64,000 nt of DNA, taken from the NCBI RefSeq assembly GCF_902635505.1, contig NC_045427.1:591933665-591997664 (forward strand), written 5' to 3'. Of this stretch, positions 12,296-22,930 are shown in pieces (position 1 is the stretch's first letter; the number at the start of each line of letters is the position of its first letter). Made by a program: the position numbers and the translations under genes. The notes under the pieces were generated by a model, which saw only the letters and a list, made by a program, of their open reading frames with translations, searched no databases and was not told the DNA's origin. Source of the stretch: Sarcophilus harrisii (taxonomy: Eukaryota > Chordata > Mammalia > Dasyuromorphia > Dasyuridae).

Positions 12296-12560
12296 CAAAG
12301 AGTCTATCATAAATCTCCCTCTACTTCTGTCCTTCCCTTAGGTGAAAATTATTTCTTTCCTGAATTTTTCATTGCATTTTGTACATTGCATTTTTTGTAC
12401 TTATCTCATTCTCCCTTACATCATGGTTATGTACATATCCCCTCTCCCAATAGATTGTGAGGTCTTTGAGGACAAAATCCATGTAATATTTATTTTTCTA
12501 AATTCTCAGTACCAGTGTCTTATACATGTTAGTTCTTACTAAACTTATTAGGATTAGGAT
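12296..12560 (+). repeat. L2 LINE, 3' end
   Basis: 'CCCCTCTCCCAATAGATTGTGAGGTCTTTGAGGACAAAATCC' and 'CTCAGTACCAGTGTCTTATACATGTTAG' match the L2 3' terminus. Confidence 0.75.
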
Positions 12561-12978
12561 TGTTGAGTTAGCATTCCCCCAGTTTTTAGTGTCTTCCCCC
12601 AAAATTATTCTATCTTTACTTAATATGTATTAATGTTCTAAATATTTATAAGAAGAAATATGTATACATGAGTATGCATTATTTGGTAAGTACTTAAATA
12701 CTTTAAAGTAAATATATCATTTCCTCTTCATTTCCCTAGCTTAGTCCATAGGTATGGACTAAGTGGAATAGCTATGTAGATGGAGATTTCTACCAGTTTG
12801 AGGCACAAAATTCAATCTCAGGGGAGAAAATAAGTTGGATCTCTTATATACAAAAGTCATTTTCATAGAGAAGATAACTGAAATCATACAAAAGGTTAAT
12901 AATAGAGGGAGATAAAAAATGCAAGAATCAAGCCTTAGGAAAGATCCACACAGAGAAGGCAGAATGAGCAAGGAGAAT

Positions 12979-13281
12979 TGTAGAGGGCCAGAACTCTGAA
13001 AAGGTATACTTGAATCAAGGACAGCATGGTGCTTATGGTGATGTAATGGCTGCACGTGCTCAGTGTGTTGTAGTGATATAATCATACTGAGGTATTTAAA
13101 GGAGTCTCAGACACAGAAGGCTCTTTCAGCCACAGACACAGAGAAGACTGAAGCTCCAAACTCCAGATTCCGGATTCCATCTTCAACCATCCTCATAAGT
13201 CTCCTGCCTTCATCACTCCTCCACTAAGACCAAGGACTTGGGCTGGTCCTGAGGTCCTCCAGAGAGCTAGCCTGGACAGTA
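12979..13281 (+). mobile_element. ERV LTR (copy 2 of the local family)
   Basis: Begins TGTAGAGGGCCAGAACTCTG, like the copy at 33435. It has the shared 'GGTGATGTAATGG' block, a GGTATTTAAAGGAG TATA-like box (about 13092) and the shared 3' end 'GGTCCTGAGGTCCTCCAGAGAGCTAGCC'. This copy differs from the other two in its middle (R/U5) part, so it is a subfamily variant. The following 150 bases look like the LTR/primer-binding-site junction. Confidence 0.7.
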
Positions 13282-13430
13282 TGTTTTGTCACCCCAACTT
13301 GGGGGCTCTAGAAAGCAGAATATTTTAATCACCCCAGTGTGGGGGCTCTAGAAAGCAACAGTATGTTTTGTCACCCCAACTTGGGGCTCTAGAAAGCACA
13401 CTACATTTTGGCACCCACCTGGGACTACTG
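13282..13430 (+). repeat. Tandemly repeated LTR/primer-binding-site-like junction
   Basis: Three units of about 40 bases share 'TCACCCCA..TTGGGGGCTC' and 'TAGAAAGCA' (about 13282-13317, 13318-13357, 13358-13398). A fourth, truncated unit reads TTTTGGCACCCACCTGGGAC. The last resembles the TGGCGCCCAACGTGGGGC form of a tRNA-Lys primer-binding site, as found just 3' of betaretrovirus LTRs. This suggests that the LTR end plus primer site was amplified in tandem. The primer-site reading is inference. Confidence 0.55.
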
Positions 13431-13689
13431 AGATATCCCCTGGAGAGATGAAATCTGTCCCTGCCCAGTTTATAGATCCTTTGCCTCCAAGCACAGTAGG
13501 CTTGACCATTTCACCTCCTGAGAGTGCTTACAAAACAGTGTCCATCCATACACTGATGAGGGAAACTAGGGAATGTGTAGATAACAACCCAGTCACTAAT
13601 AAAGAACTAACAAAAAAATTACACAATCAAAATATTTCACAGATGGGGAGGAACCTTGGTCTATTCCAGAACAAATCTAGTCTATCTCA

Positions 13690-14790
13690 TCCAAAATAAA
13701 TGCCCACAACATACTCATAAAATGGTTATCCTGTCTTTGTTTGAAGACCTAAATGAGAAGGAATCCATTATTTCCTTAGGTAATTATTTTATGCTTGAAT
13801 AGCTCTATTTTTTCCCCCTACAATAAGTCTAAATTTGCTTCTTTGAAATCTCAGCCCATTTTCTCTCACTTCTACTCTTAGGGATCAAGTAGAAAATGTC
13901 TAATCCTTTTGTCAAATGACAACATGACATATACAAGGAAGCGCTCATGTACTTCTAATTTTTCTTTTCTTTAACCTAAAAATGCCAAATTTCAACTCCT
14001 GTCACATGATATTACCTTCAAGGTCCCTCAGCATTGTGGTTCTTTGGATTTTACCAACCTCATCAAAATCCTTCTTAAAATATGATTATCAGAACTAAAC
14101 ACAATATTCTAGGTGCAGTCTGGCCAAGAAAGAGAAAAGTGGAGTTATCACCTGCTTCCTGGAAGCTACTTCTCTTAATGCATCTCAACATCAAATTAGT
14201 TTTTGTGGCTGACATATCACTATTGATTCATATTGAGCTTGTAGTCAATTAAAATCCCTAGATCTTTTTCAGACACACTACTGTCTAAAGTTGCCCATCC
14301 TCATCTGGTGAAGTTTATTTTTTTTAATCAAATATAAGACTTTATATTTATACCTATTAACTTTCATTATTAAATTTGATTTAATATTCCAAAACATAGA
14401 AATTTTAATGGATCATGATTCCAACAAATGTATTAGCTATCCCTTCAAATTTTGTGAAACTTAACAAATTTAATAAGAATATCATAAAGGTTTTTATATA
14501 AGTTATTTAATACATGTTTTAAAACACAAGGCCTAGCACAATGTTCTATATAAAACAGGCACTCGATGTTTGCTCAATCAAACTGGAATGGATCAAGTAA
14601 TAGTCCAATGTATCAGGTACTTTATTAGAAATCTTCTATCAAGCTGATGTGAAATTATTAGCAACTATTCTGACTCCAGCTGTTCAATTAGTTCCAAATC
14701 CATTTAATTATACTAACACCCAGCCCACATTTCTCCATCTTTTCTCATAAGAATACATGTGATACTTTATAAAATACTTAAAATTTTTTT
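13690..14790 (-). mobile_element. CR1/L3 LINE remnant
   Basis: Plus-strand phrases match the antisense of the CR1/L3 3' region: 'CTAAATTTGCTTCTTTGAAATCTCAGCCCATT', 'CATATTGAGCTTGTAGTCAATTAAAATCCCTAGATCTTTTTCAGAC', 'AAGACTTTATATTTATACCTATTAACTTTCAT' and 'CCAAATCCATTTAATTATACTAACACCCAGCCCACATTTCTCCATC'. The LINE therefore runs on the minus strand. A short L2-like 3' end ('GGCCTAGCACAATGTTCTATATAAAACAGGCAC', about 14525-14590) interrupts it. Old and diverged. Confidence 0.78.
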
Positions 14791-15009
14791 TAGGTATATA
14801 TGTCTACAAGTTTCCTCAAGTCTACTAGTCTAAGTAAAGAAGACATCCAAATGAGATCCTCTCCTTAGAGGTCTTCATTCAGTCATCATGTAAACCACAT
14901 GTTGGATGTGTTACAGTAGAGAGTCCTTTGTGATTTGGTTCAAATAGACATTTTTGGAGGCCCCTTCACTTCTCAAATTGTGATTCTATGGAAAAAAAGG
15001 AAACAAGAT

Positions 15010-15585
15010 TAGGCTGGCAATCCTTCTTTTTTTAAAATTAAATTTTATTAATGCCTTTTAATTTTTTATATCACAGTCATTTCTGAATATATCCCTTTTC
15101 CTCCTGTCCTCCCATTCCAATAAGCCTTACTTTTTAACAAAGAGGAGAAAATAAATCCTATCATTACATCAGATATATTTTCTAACATATGCCATATTCC
15201 ACCCCCATAGTGTCCCCACATGCAAATGAAATAAATCTTTCTCTCCTGAGTCCAAGACTGGTCACTACAATTAACAGTGTTAATTTCATTTTATAGCTCC
15301 CTTTCCTTTATATGGTTATAGTTTGTGTGTACGATTTTCCTGATTTCTTTACTTCTCTCCTAATTAATTTAAACAAGCCTTCCCATTTTTCTCTGAAGGC
15401 CTTGCATTCATAATTTTTTTACTACAGATTATTTATACTATTATATGCCATAAAAGGTCTAGACATTAATTCAAATTATGGGCATTCATTTTACTAATAG
15501 TTCTTTGTTATCCCAAAAATGCTTCTATAAATATTTTGGTATATATGGAAACTACTCTCCCATCCATCTTGGTAGTAACAACTAG
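15010..15585 (-). mobile_element. Older L1 LINE, 3'UTR and ORF2 end
   Basis: Reads on the plus strand as the antisense of an older marsupial L1: 'TTTATTAATGCCTTTTAATTTTTTATATCACAGTCATTTC', 'ATGCCATATTCCACCCCCATAG' and 'AAAAATGCTTCTATAAATATTTTGGTATATATGG'. The last is the conserved ORF2 end. It is a different subfamily from the L1 at 27-28 kb. Confidence 0.8.
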
Positions 15586-15589
15586 GTGG

Positions 15590-15835
15590 ATGGCACAGTG
15601 GAGAGGAAAATGGGAGTTGAAATCAGGAAGATGAGCATTTGAGGTCTGCCTTAGGCACTAGGGACACTAGGCAAGTAATTTAACCTCTCAATATAAGTTT
15701 TTCTCTTTCCTAAAATAAGGATAAAAATAATATCAACCTCTTGGAATTATTTGTAAGAATCAAAACAAATAATAAATTTAAAGCATTTTGCAAACCTTAA
15801 AGTACTATATAAATGTTAACTTATAAGACCAACAA
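15590..15835 (+). mobile_element. tRNA-derived SINE (MAR-type)
   Basis: Head 'AACTAGGTGGATGGCACAGTGG' (A-box), 'GAGTTGAAATCAGGAAGATGAG', 'GGCAAGTAATTTAACCTCTC' and tail 'AAAGCATTTTGCAAACCTTAAAGTACTATATAAATGTTA'. This order is typical of a common marsupial SINE. Confidence 0.85.
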
Positions 15836-15952
15836 CAGAATCTCAGAATATGAGGGATGAATAGGTTTAGTCATTCCCCCCTACATAATTCTAAACTGTT
15901 TTTGTACATCGTGACTAATTCAGAGCTCTAACAGTGTATTTAAAAAAATAGA

Positions 15953-15996
15953 AAAAAAAAAAAAACAAAAAAACAAAACAAAACAAAACAAAACAG
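15953..15996. repeat. A-rich (AAAAC)n simple repeat
   Basis: A run of A followed by repeated AAAAC units. Confidence 0.9.
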
Positions 15997-16144
15997 TGTA
16001 TTAGTATCTTTTGGTAAGCCCCTCCACATGACCTGTTTGTTAAATCATGCTGGCTCTTTGTGATTATTGATTCTTTTTTAAGATTATAACTAATTATGTC
16101 TTACAGATAGTTCAATAAATCATTGCCTCAATAGATGGATGATA

Positions 16145-16270
16145 GATAGATAATGCTTTATGTGGCAGGCATTGTACCAAGTGCTAGGGATAAAATCCAA
16201 GCAATCAAGAGAGTTCCACCCACTCTTAAGAAAAGGAACTTTAATGGGGGAAAACAAGACAAGCACAGCA
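16145..16270 (+). repeat. L2-like fragment
   Basis: 'TTTATGTGGCAGGCATTGTACCAAGTGCTAGGGATAAAATCC' corresponds to the L2 'CTATGTGCCAGGCACTGTTCTAGGCGCTGGGGATACA' block, followed by a degraded 'TTTAATGGGGGAAAACAAGACAAGCACA'. Confidence 0.65.
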
Positions 16271-16904
16271 GAAAAATGAAGCACAGGCCTAGTCCCAGGC
16301 AAAATAAAACAAAAGATTATCTACTAAAGCCTTAGAAGGTGGGGATGATAGCCAAAAAGATCTGATACGGTGTTGGGCTATTAGTCAGGAAGCCAGTTGG
16401 AAGCCTGATCCAGCCAAGAGAAAGCAAAAGCTCAGTTATCAGAACTTAAGCAGTTTCTAGGGGCAGAGTTCCTTTATGGAAGAAGTAGTGATGGATCATG
16501 GCCTAAAAGGAGGTAGCATGGTGGGAACAGTTGACTGTGTAGTTAAAACGTTATAGAATTTTTCTAGGGAATGAAGGCATACTCATTACCTTGAGGCTAA
16601 AAGATTCCCATTCTCTTTCATTTTTCAAAAATCTTATTATCTGATTTTCTGCAGGTATTGTAGAACCTGTCCTTATTTCCAAAATCTTTTGAACAGATAA
16701 TAGCTCAGCAGTTACAGTCATCAGTCCTTTCAGTTATGAGAATATTATTTATCTGAGCCAGATGACTTGAATTTAAGGATAAATAGGTAGTTTCTTAAAT
16801 ATCTCTTTATTTATCACTGTTATTGACTACTTATTAACCATTTTTATCTATCCTTTCCAGTCAAAGGATTATTGGCTGAGAAAACAGTAAATAAGAACTG
16901 AAGC

Positions 16905-17330
16905 AATGTGGAGTGGCAGATAGAACATAGAATTAAGATACAGGAAGTCCTAGATTTAAAATCTTTCTTCAAGCACTTATTACCTGGGTGATGATAAGCA
17001 AGTTACTTAACTTCCATGTGCCTAAGTTTACTCATCTGAAAAAGAGGATGTTAAACTCAAGGATTCTTCCAACTTTCTCTCTGTTGTCAGTGTTCTCATC
17101 CCATTATCTCATACAAATGAAGCAGATGGAAATACAACAAAATCTTGCAGTTGGAAAAAACTGTGGAGGCTGTCCAAATTAAGCCATAATTGTAGAAGAA
17201 GTATATCTCTATAATATACCTAACAAAGAATCCCCTAGTTTTGTGGTATTCCAATTATAACATTCTCTTATATTCCACATTTTTAGGATTCCTTATGACC
17301 TAAAGCCTATGTAACTAACTCTTGTAGCAG
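16905..17330 (+). repeat. tRNA-type SINE followed by a CR1/L3-like fragment
   Basis: At 16905-17085 a SINE body is readable ('AAGTCCTAGATTTAAAATC', 'CAAGTTACTTAACTTCCATGTGCCTAAGTTTACTCATCTG'). From about 17140 the text ('TGTGGAGGCTGTCCAAATTAAG ... ACCTAACAAAGAATCCCCTAG ... AACTAACTCTTGTAGCAGGGAG') resembles the antisense CR1/L3 end, so that part would lie on the minus strand. Confidence 0.55.
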
Positions 17331-17649
17331 GGAGTTCAGTTCTAATGAATTGAATTCAAGTCAGACTATGACTACTAACTTTCTTGAAGCAGGGTAGGCA
17401 ACACTCAGGCCCTAAATATTATTTATTACCTTGTATTATGAATTTTACCTCATATTACCTCGGCTTATGAATGAAAAAACAGATTGACTCATTAATTGTA
17501 CTGTTGCTGTGATTAAAGTTCACCTATGCTGTTTGCAAATATATTTCATATCAGAATGATCCAATTCTATTAAATAAAACTTATAGAACTGATATTAACG
17601 TTTTGAGAAATATTTTTTACTTAACAAAAAATGTACTTCTTAAACATAT

Positions 17650-17770
17650 TGTGCAAAACTCTGCACTGGGCACAGTCATGTCAAGTTCACTTAAAACTCA
17701 GTCCCTTCTCTCACTGAGTTCCTAGTCTAGTAGGGGGATGTGACATACAACAAATAATTTTAATACACAA
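17650..17770 (+). repeat. L2-like fragment
   Basis: 'CTCTGCACTGGGCACAGTCATG' and 'AGTCCCTTCTCTCACTGAGTTCCTAGTCTAGTAGGGGGATGTGACA' match the L2 'CCAGGCACTG... GTCCCTGCCCTCATGGAGCTTACATTCTAGTGGGGG' block. Confidence 0.65.
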
Positions 17771-18024
17771 CACATTCATGAAAAAGGCATGCACAAGGAA
17801 AATGGTAGAATGACAAGCAGGAATAAAGGAATGAGGGTAGACTATGAAGAAAGGAAACTATTACAAGAACAAGTACTTTTAAACTAAAAGTGCGTTAGCC
17901 AGGAGTTTGTAAATCCGAGTTGGCTAAACATAAAATTATATGTAATGATATTACTTCACCATCTGTAAGTTTGATTATAAACCAAAACGAGGTAAATCCC
18001 TCCCTATGTACTTTTGATTTCATC

Positions 18025-18180
18025 ATGCTCCCAGACATTTACTAGCTGTGCTATTCTAGGCAAGTCAATTAGCTCTTCTGGGCTTTCTTTTCCTTATCAG
18101 TAGAATGAATAAGGTAAACTCAATGGCCTGTAAAATTCCTTTTAGCCTTAGAGATAGAATCCAATGGACCAAATGTAACT
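18025..18180 (+). repeat. tRNA-type SINE fragment
   Basis: 'CTATTCTAGGCAAGTCAATTAGCTC', 'TTCTTTTCCTTATCAGTAGAATG' and 'AATGGCCTGTAAAATTCCTTTTAGCC' follow the body and 3' end of a marsupial tRNA SINE. Confidence 0.65.
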
Positions 18181-18514
18181 CTAATTGGTGGCATCTGCTA
18201 AGTAGTATTTTGGGGAAGGAAGTTTCCTATGTTCTTTGCCTTACCTAGCCTTTATGCCCTTATTATTATACTTTCCTCTTTCTCATCTCTGCAAGCTGAA
18301 CCCCAGGACTCAATAAAAAAAGCTTATAATGATAAAAAAAAAGAATAGCTAATTTGAATAAATGGCATTCTATTAAGAAAAACTGATAGTTCCCTATAAT
18401 ATTATGACTGCCATAAGCATACTATTTTATATAAATTAAGAGTTCAATAAATGCTATTGATTAAAATGACTGAAATCAACATTTTACTACCTTGCATCCT
18501 ATCATTTGTTGAAG

Positions 18515-18735
18515 GCAAGGCAGATTGATATAGTAAAAAGAATGCTGGCTTTGGAATCAAAGGATCCAATTAGATTCAAGTTTTGGTTCCAATTCTTATT
18601 GCTTATGTGACATGAGGTTCGAAGTCACTTAACTTCCCTTAGGCTGTTTTCTCATCTGCATCATGCTAATGTTGGACTACGTGTACCTTAAAGTTCCTTC
18701 CAGTTCTAAACCTAAGACTCTATGTTAACGACTAT
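18515..18735 (+). mobile_element. tRNA-derived SINE
   Basis: 'GATATAGTAAAAAGAATGCTGGCTTTGGAATCAAAGG', 'TTTTGGTTCCAATTCTTATTGC', 'TCACTTAACTTCCCTTAGGC' and 'TTGGACTACGTGTACCTTAAAGTTCCTTCCAGTTCTAAA' give the full order of a common marsupial SINE, sense strand. Confidence 0.8.
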
Positions 18736-18849
18736 TTACAAGAATGGTCAATTGTCTTCCAAACCTTGGACAAAAAGAATTCCTCTTAGGTCTTAATTTT
18801 CTCATTTGTGAACTTGATTCATCTAGATACCTTTTAAGGTCCCATTTAA

Positions 18850-20880
18850 TCCCAAATATCTGAATGTTAGTACTGCTAAACATTATTTGTGGCTTTCTTT
18901 ACTTGAAAATAAACTTGTATTAAAAAGGGAAGGGCAAAGTTCTTCACATTTACAAAACAGCACTTTTTAAAGACTGGCAGAAATCCCTATAAATAGAGTG
19001 GTTTGTTTCTGTGTCCTGGAAGAACCTAGGAGAATAGAGTGATTGTGAAGGGGCTAAATACAGAAAAGTAAATGAGGTACTTTTATGGATAGCTTATTTT
19101 TTCCTGTCTCCATGAAGACATGCTGTAACTAAATTAGATTTTCAGTGTCTTGCCCCTCCTCAGAAACAGATTCCCCAGGGATTAGGAGGAGAGGAAAATG
19201 ACTAAAACACAAGAAGTTATTAGCTTGTGTGGTTCTGTATATGTGTATGTTTTAAGGAAAAACACAAAACTTTTTATATAAGAAATGCACAAATAATGAA
19301 CAAGTCTCGGTTTAGAAAACTGCAAAATTCAAATTAGAACACTACTTAGTTTAATACTTCAAAAGGTTCTACCTCAATCACTGTGAATATTACCTCCATC
19401 AACACATATCTCAATAATTCCAAGTTTATTAGAGGATATTTATGAATTATCGTGGCCAAACACTCCATCAATTGTTGGTTAACTTGTAAACTTCTCCAAA
19501 TTTGTTAAGTAATTTAAAAAATATAGTCCTTAAACACACATAGTCCATCACTGCACCTGTAGGGTCAAAGCCTTTCCAACTTCATAAAATATGCCAGAGT
19601 TTAAACCATAGTCTTTGGGTGACCCCAATATCCTGATGAGACAATGATTTGGAAATTTAGTAGAGGACCAGGAACCTTAAGTTTTTTAAAAAAATCTTTA
19701 TTTTTCTCTTTTTTAAACCATAAGGAACCTTCTAATTTCTAAGTCAAATTACAACTTCTGAAACACTCTGAAATCCATAGAAGGGTAGGGATGGGAGAAA
19801 AGAATATAAGTATATTTTACTTTATTAAATAGATACCTTCTTTAAGAAAGTGACTGTATTATATCCCAAATGTCTTGGTGCAATTTTAAGTTTTAATATT
19901 TCAAAAGTATAAAAACTTACAAAAACTTATAAACAATAAAAAGTTTACAAAATATCATCAGAGATTATTTAAATTTATTTTACATTTAGTTTTACTGATT
20001 CTAAATATCAAAATTTTCATTTCAACAAAATGGGACAACCTGCCTTGCATCAAACACTTTCTTAGACCATCAGAACAGTAGAAGATACTCTTGTTCAGAC
20101 ACCTCAGTCACCTGATCTATTTATCAATCAGTTTGAATATTAGACTATTCTTTGTGGGCACATGTCAAAACTTTCATACATGTATCAAATTCACATTGTT
20201 CGGATGATCTTAAAGTTACAATTTTGAATGTAAATCTCTCAGTCAATGAGTAGCAGCTGATACAAAGTTTGAAAATTAATTTAAGAGATATAAAGCAAAA
20301 GGCACTGGTTATATTGAATTTTAATATAAAACATCATTATTTCTAAATTTTAAATAACCTTTAAAATAATCTCATATATTTGTAGTATTTGATGAAGTTA
20401 TTAAAGTTTAAAAGTTATTAAAGTTTTAAGAAGAATTCATCAACCTTATTATGGTAAGCCTGAAGATGAACCTATCCAAATATTAGCTTAGGTTTGCTTT
20501 TGGATTAAAAAAGTATATAATGCACTAATGATCCTTATTTGAAGTCTTTCTAGTTTGAAGTAGGACCTGCTAAAAGTTGTATTGCATTGACATAGCCTTT
20601 GGAAAGACCGGGTCACCCCTATGACAGGAAGAGGCATTAGATTAGGGCTGTAGTGAAGATTTAAATACATGTCCACATGAAAATGACATTTCAGATAAAT
20701 ATTAATAAAGTTCAAAATAAATCATGAACTATGACAGAGAAATAACTAGAGTTGGGTCATTTTTGTCTTTGGGACAAGAAATTAGAAGGGTTAAAGTAAA
20801 CTAAAAACAATCTAAAAGCATCATCCTAACTGAATACAACTCATACAAGTGAAAAATTTTCAGTTTCCATACATCTCCCT
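18850..20880. other. Two kilobases with no recognised gene or repeat
   Basis: Very AT-rich. A possibly single-copy block lies at about 19310-20310. I found no open frame above 75 codons, no splice-bounded exon and no repeat family that I can name. Confidence 0.4.
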
Positions 20881-20888
20881 CCCCAGCA

Positions 20889-21135
20889 TTTATTATTATT
20901 ATAGCTTTTTATTGACAGAACATATGCATGGGTAATTTTTCATCATTGGCCCTTGAAAACACTTCTGTTCCAACTCTTCCCCTCCTTCCCTTCACCCTCT
21001 CCCCTAGATGGCAGGCAGTCTCATACAGGTTAAACATGTTAAAGTATATCTTAAATACAATAGATGTGTACATATTTATATAGTTCTCTTGTTGCACAAG
21101 AAAAATCGCATTTAGAAAGGCAAAAATAACCTTCG
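20889..21135 (-). mobile_element. L1 LINE, 3'UTR fragment
   Basis: Antisense L1 tail: 'TTTATTATTATTATAGCTTTTTATTGACAGAACATATGCATGGGTAATTTTT' through 'TTGCACAAGAAAAATCG'. Imperfect flanking repeats CCCCAGCATTTAT (20881-20893) and CCCCAGTATTTTA (21136-21148) fit a target-site duplication. Confidence 0.88.
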
Positions 21136-21599
21136 CCCCAGTATTTTATAGTAGAATAGTATTCAACTAATTCTCCTTGATAATTCAGTGCTTCCAAATA
21201 CTTTATTTGGACACTCCTGACTTTTAGAAATGTACAAGTTGATCTGGGTTTAAGGAAAGTGACACAAAAAATACACTAGAAAGCAGTAATTCAAAATAAA
21301 TAGATGGAGAGTACATTTACTGGAATATACAAAATGGTAAAGTTAACAAGGTAGTATATAAACTGACATTTACAGTAGAGGGAATTGTCCTAATATGATA
21401 TTATAATGTAGCTAAAATAATCTTCATGTGATACATATGATATACATATATAAAAAATTTCCCTTAATTTATACATTTATATTCTATATATTGAACTTCA
21501 ATATCAATACTATTCTAAAAGTATTTATTTCTGAAGGATTGGCAGCTTTAAGTATGTTAAAATATATTTCTTGATATAACAAGAATGAAGAAAGAAATT

Positions 21600-21760
21600 A
21601 AATGCAATAAAACACATGTTGAACACCTACTAAGTACCCATAACAATGCAGGTTTCAGTGGAGAATGCAGAGGAGATATAAATTAGTCTCTTCCTTTTTA
21701 AAGGAGTTTACTATTTTATTAAAGAAAAATAACTTTGTACACCATGAAACAACGAGAGAA
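21600..21760 (+). repeat. L2-like fragment
   Basis: 'TTGAACACCTACTAAGTACCCATAACAATGCAGG' and 'AGTCTCTTCCTTTTTAAAGGAGTTTACTATTTTATTAAAG' correspond to the L2 3' block around '...GAGCACCTACTATGTGCC...'. Confidence 0.6.
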
Positions 21761-22639
21761 CAATATAATAAAGATTCTGGACTAAAATTAAGTATAATGT
21801 AGTTCCACAATTTAGGTTTCAATCTATCTCAACAGTATGAGTCCTACTTCCACACTTTCTCATTCCACCTGTGAAGCTATTAACTATGTCTTTTCACAAA
21901 TCCTCCATGGAAAAGTCACCTAATGGATTGGAAGCTTTCCTCTGTTTCTGTTAAGTCTTCTGCCTATACCACAGCAAACCTCAACTTGTTTGTTTATCCA
22001 TTACCCTTCACTCTTTACCTATGATACTGTTTTATCTCCTCTTGTGTTGTTATACAAAACAAGGTCTATAAATGCTCTGCACACCTTAAAGTGCTCTATC
22101 AATATACACACACATCTATACAGATACACATATGTAGAAATTCTATCTTCCAATTAAGATTGGACACCGTGGCACTCTAGTTTGAATAGTTCCCTAATGC
22201 AATTCAGCTATTCATAGCTAAAGCAATATGTATCACATATTGATAGGATCAAACTGTCTGCATATTATAAACTGGGTAACGTGAATTTTTCACTTTCTTA
22301 GTTTTTTTGGGGTGAAGGTGCATTATTTGAAAAACCACACACACATTTCACTAAAGTGGTCCCAAAGTGTTCTAGGCACTCAATGCTACCAATGTAAGGT
22401 CATTTACAAACACAATGAATTAGAAACATCTTGCTATGAAAAGGGAATTCCTATTTTGTTAGGACTCTCTGCAACATATATGGCTTGACATGATAAATCC
22501 ATCAGTGAGCCTATGTCTGTCTCCCTGTTTTATGCCTCACCTAATATTAATACTAAGCAGATTCTTGAATAATAATATCTCCATGATCACATCTGTCATA
22601 CTATTATATGATTTTATTATGTGGGGGAGACATCTTGTT

Positions 22640-22930
22640 TTAGGAAACAGTTTAAGGCTACATTTTTTTTTCTACTAAGTCAAATGCTTTTCAAAAATCA
22701 ACCAATAATAGCCATAAGAGAATCTTATATTCTCTGTATCTCAGGATGCAGGATATATGACTTGCTATAGAAAAGGATCAGTGAAAATTTACCTATTCTT
22801 GCCATCATAGTAAAAATAACATGAATGAATATATAGACCATTCATATAAAGATTTTAAACAGGTAAGAAAGCAGGCATATGTTTAATAGTCTTCTCGGGT
22901 ATCTTTTTTGGGCAAAAGCATGTTCCATAT
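22640..22930 (-). mobile_element. Non-LTR reverse-transcriptase fragment
   Basis: The reverse complement near 22675-22705 reads V-D-F-x-K-A-F-D, the conserved block of non-LTR reverse transcriptases that precedes the catalytic centre. Flanking text ('ATAATAGCCATAAGAGAATC', 'GCTATAGAAAAGGATCAGTGAA') looks like a diverged LINE. The -FxKAFD spelling fits RTE/CR1-like rather than L1 (DAEKAFD). It is short and decayed, and I could not assign a family. Confidence 0.5.

Noticed and set aside
13448-13699. 83-codon frame after the LTR, considered as a viral gag start
   Set aside because: It bears no gag-like features that I can recognise, and CR1/L3 sequence begins directly after it.
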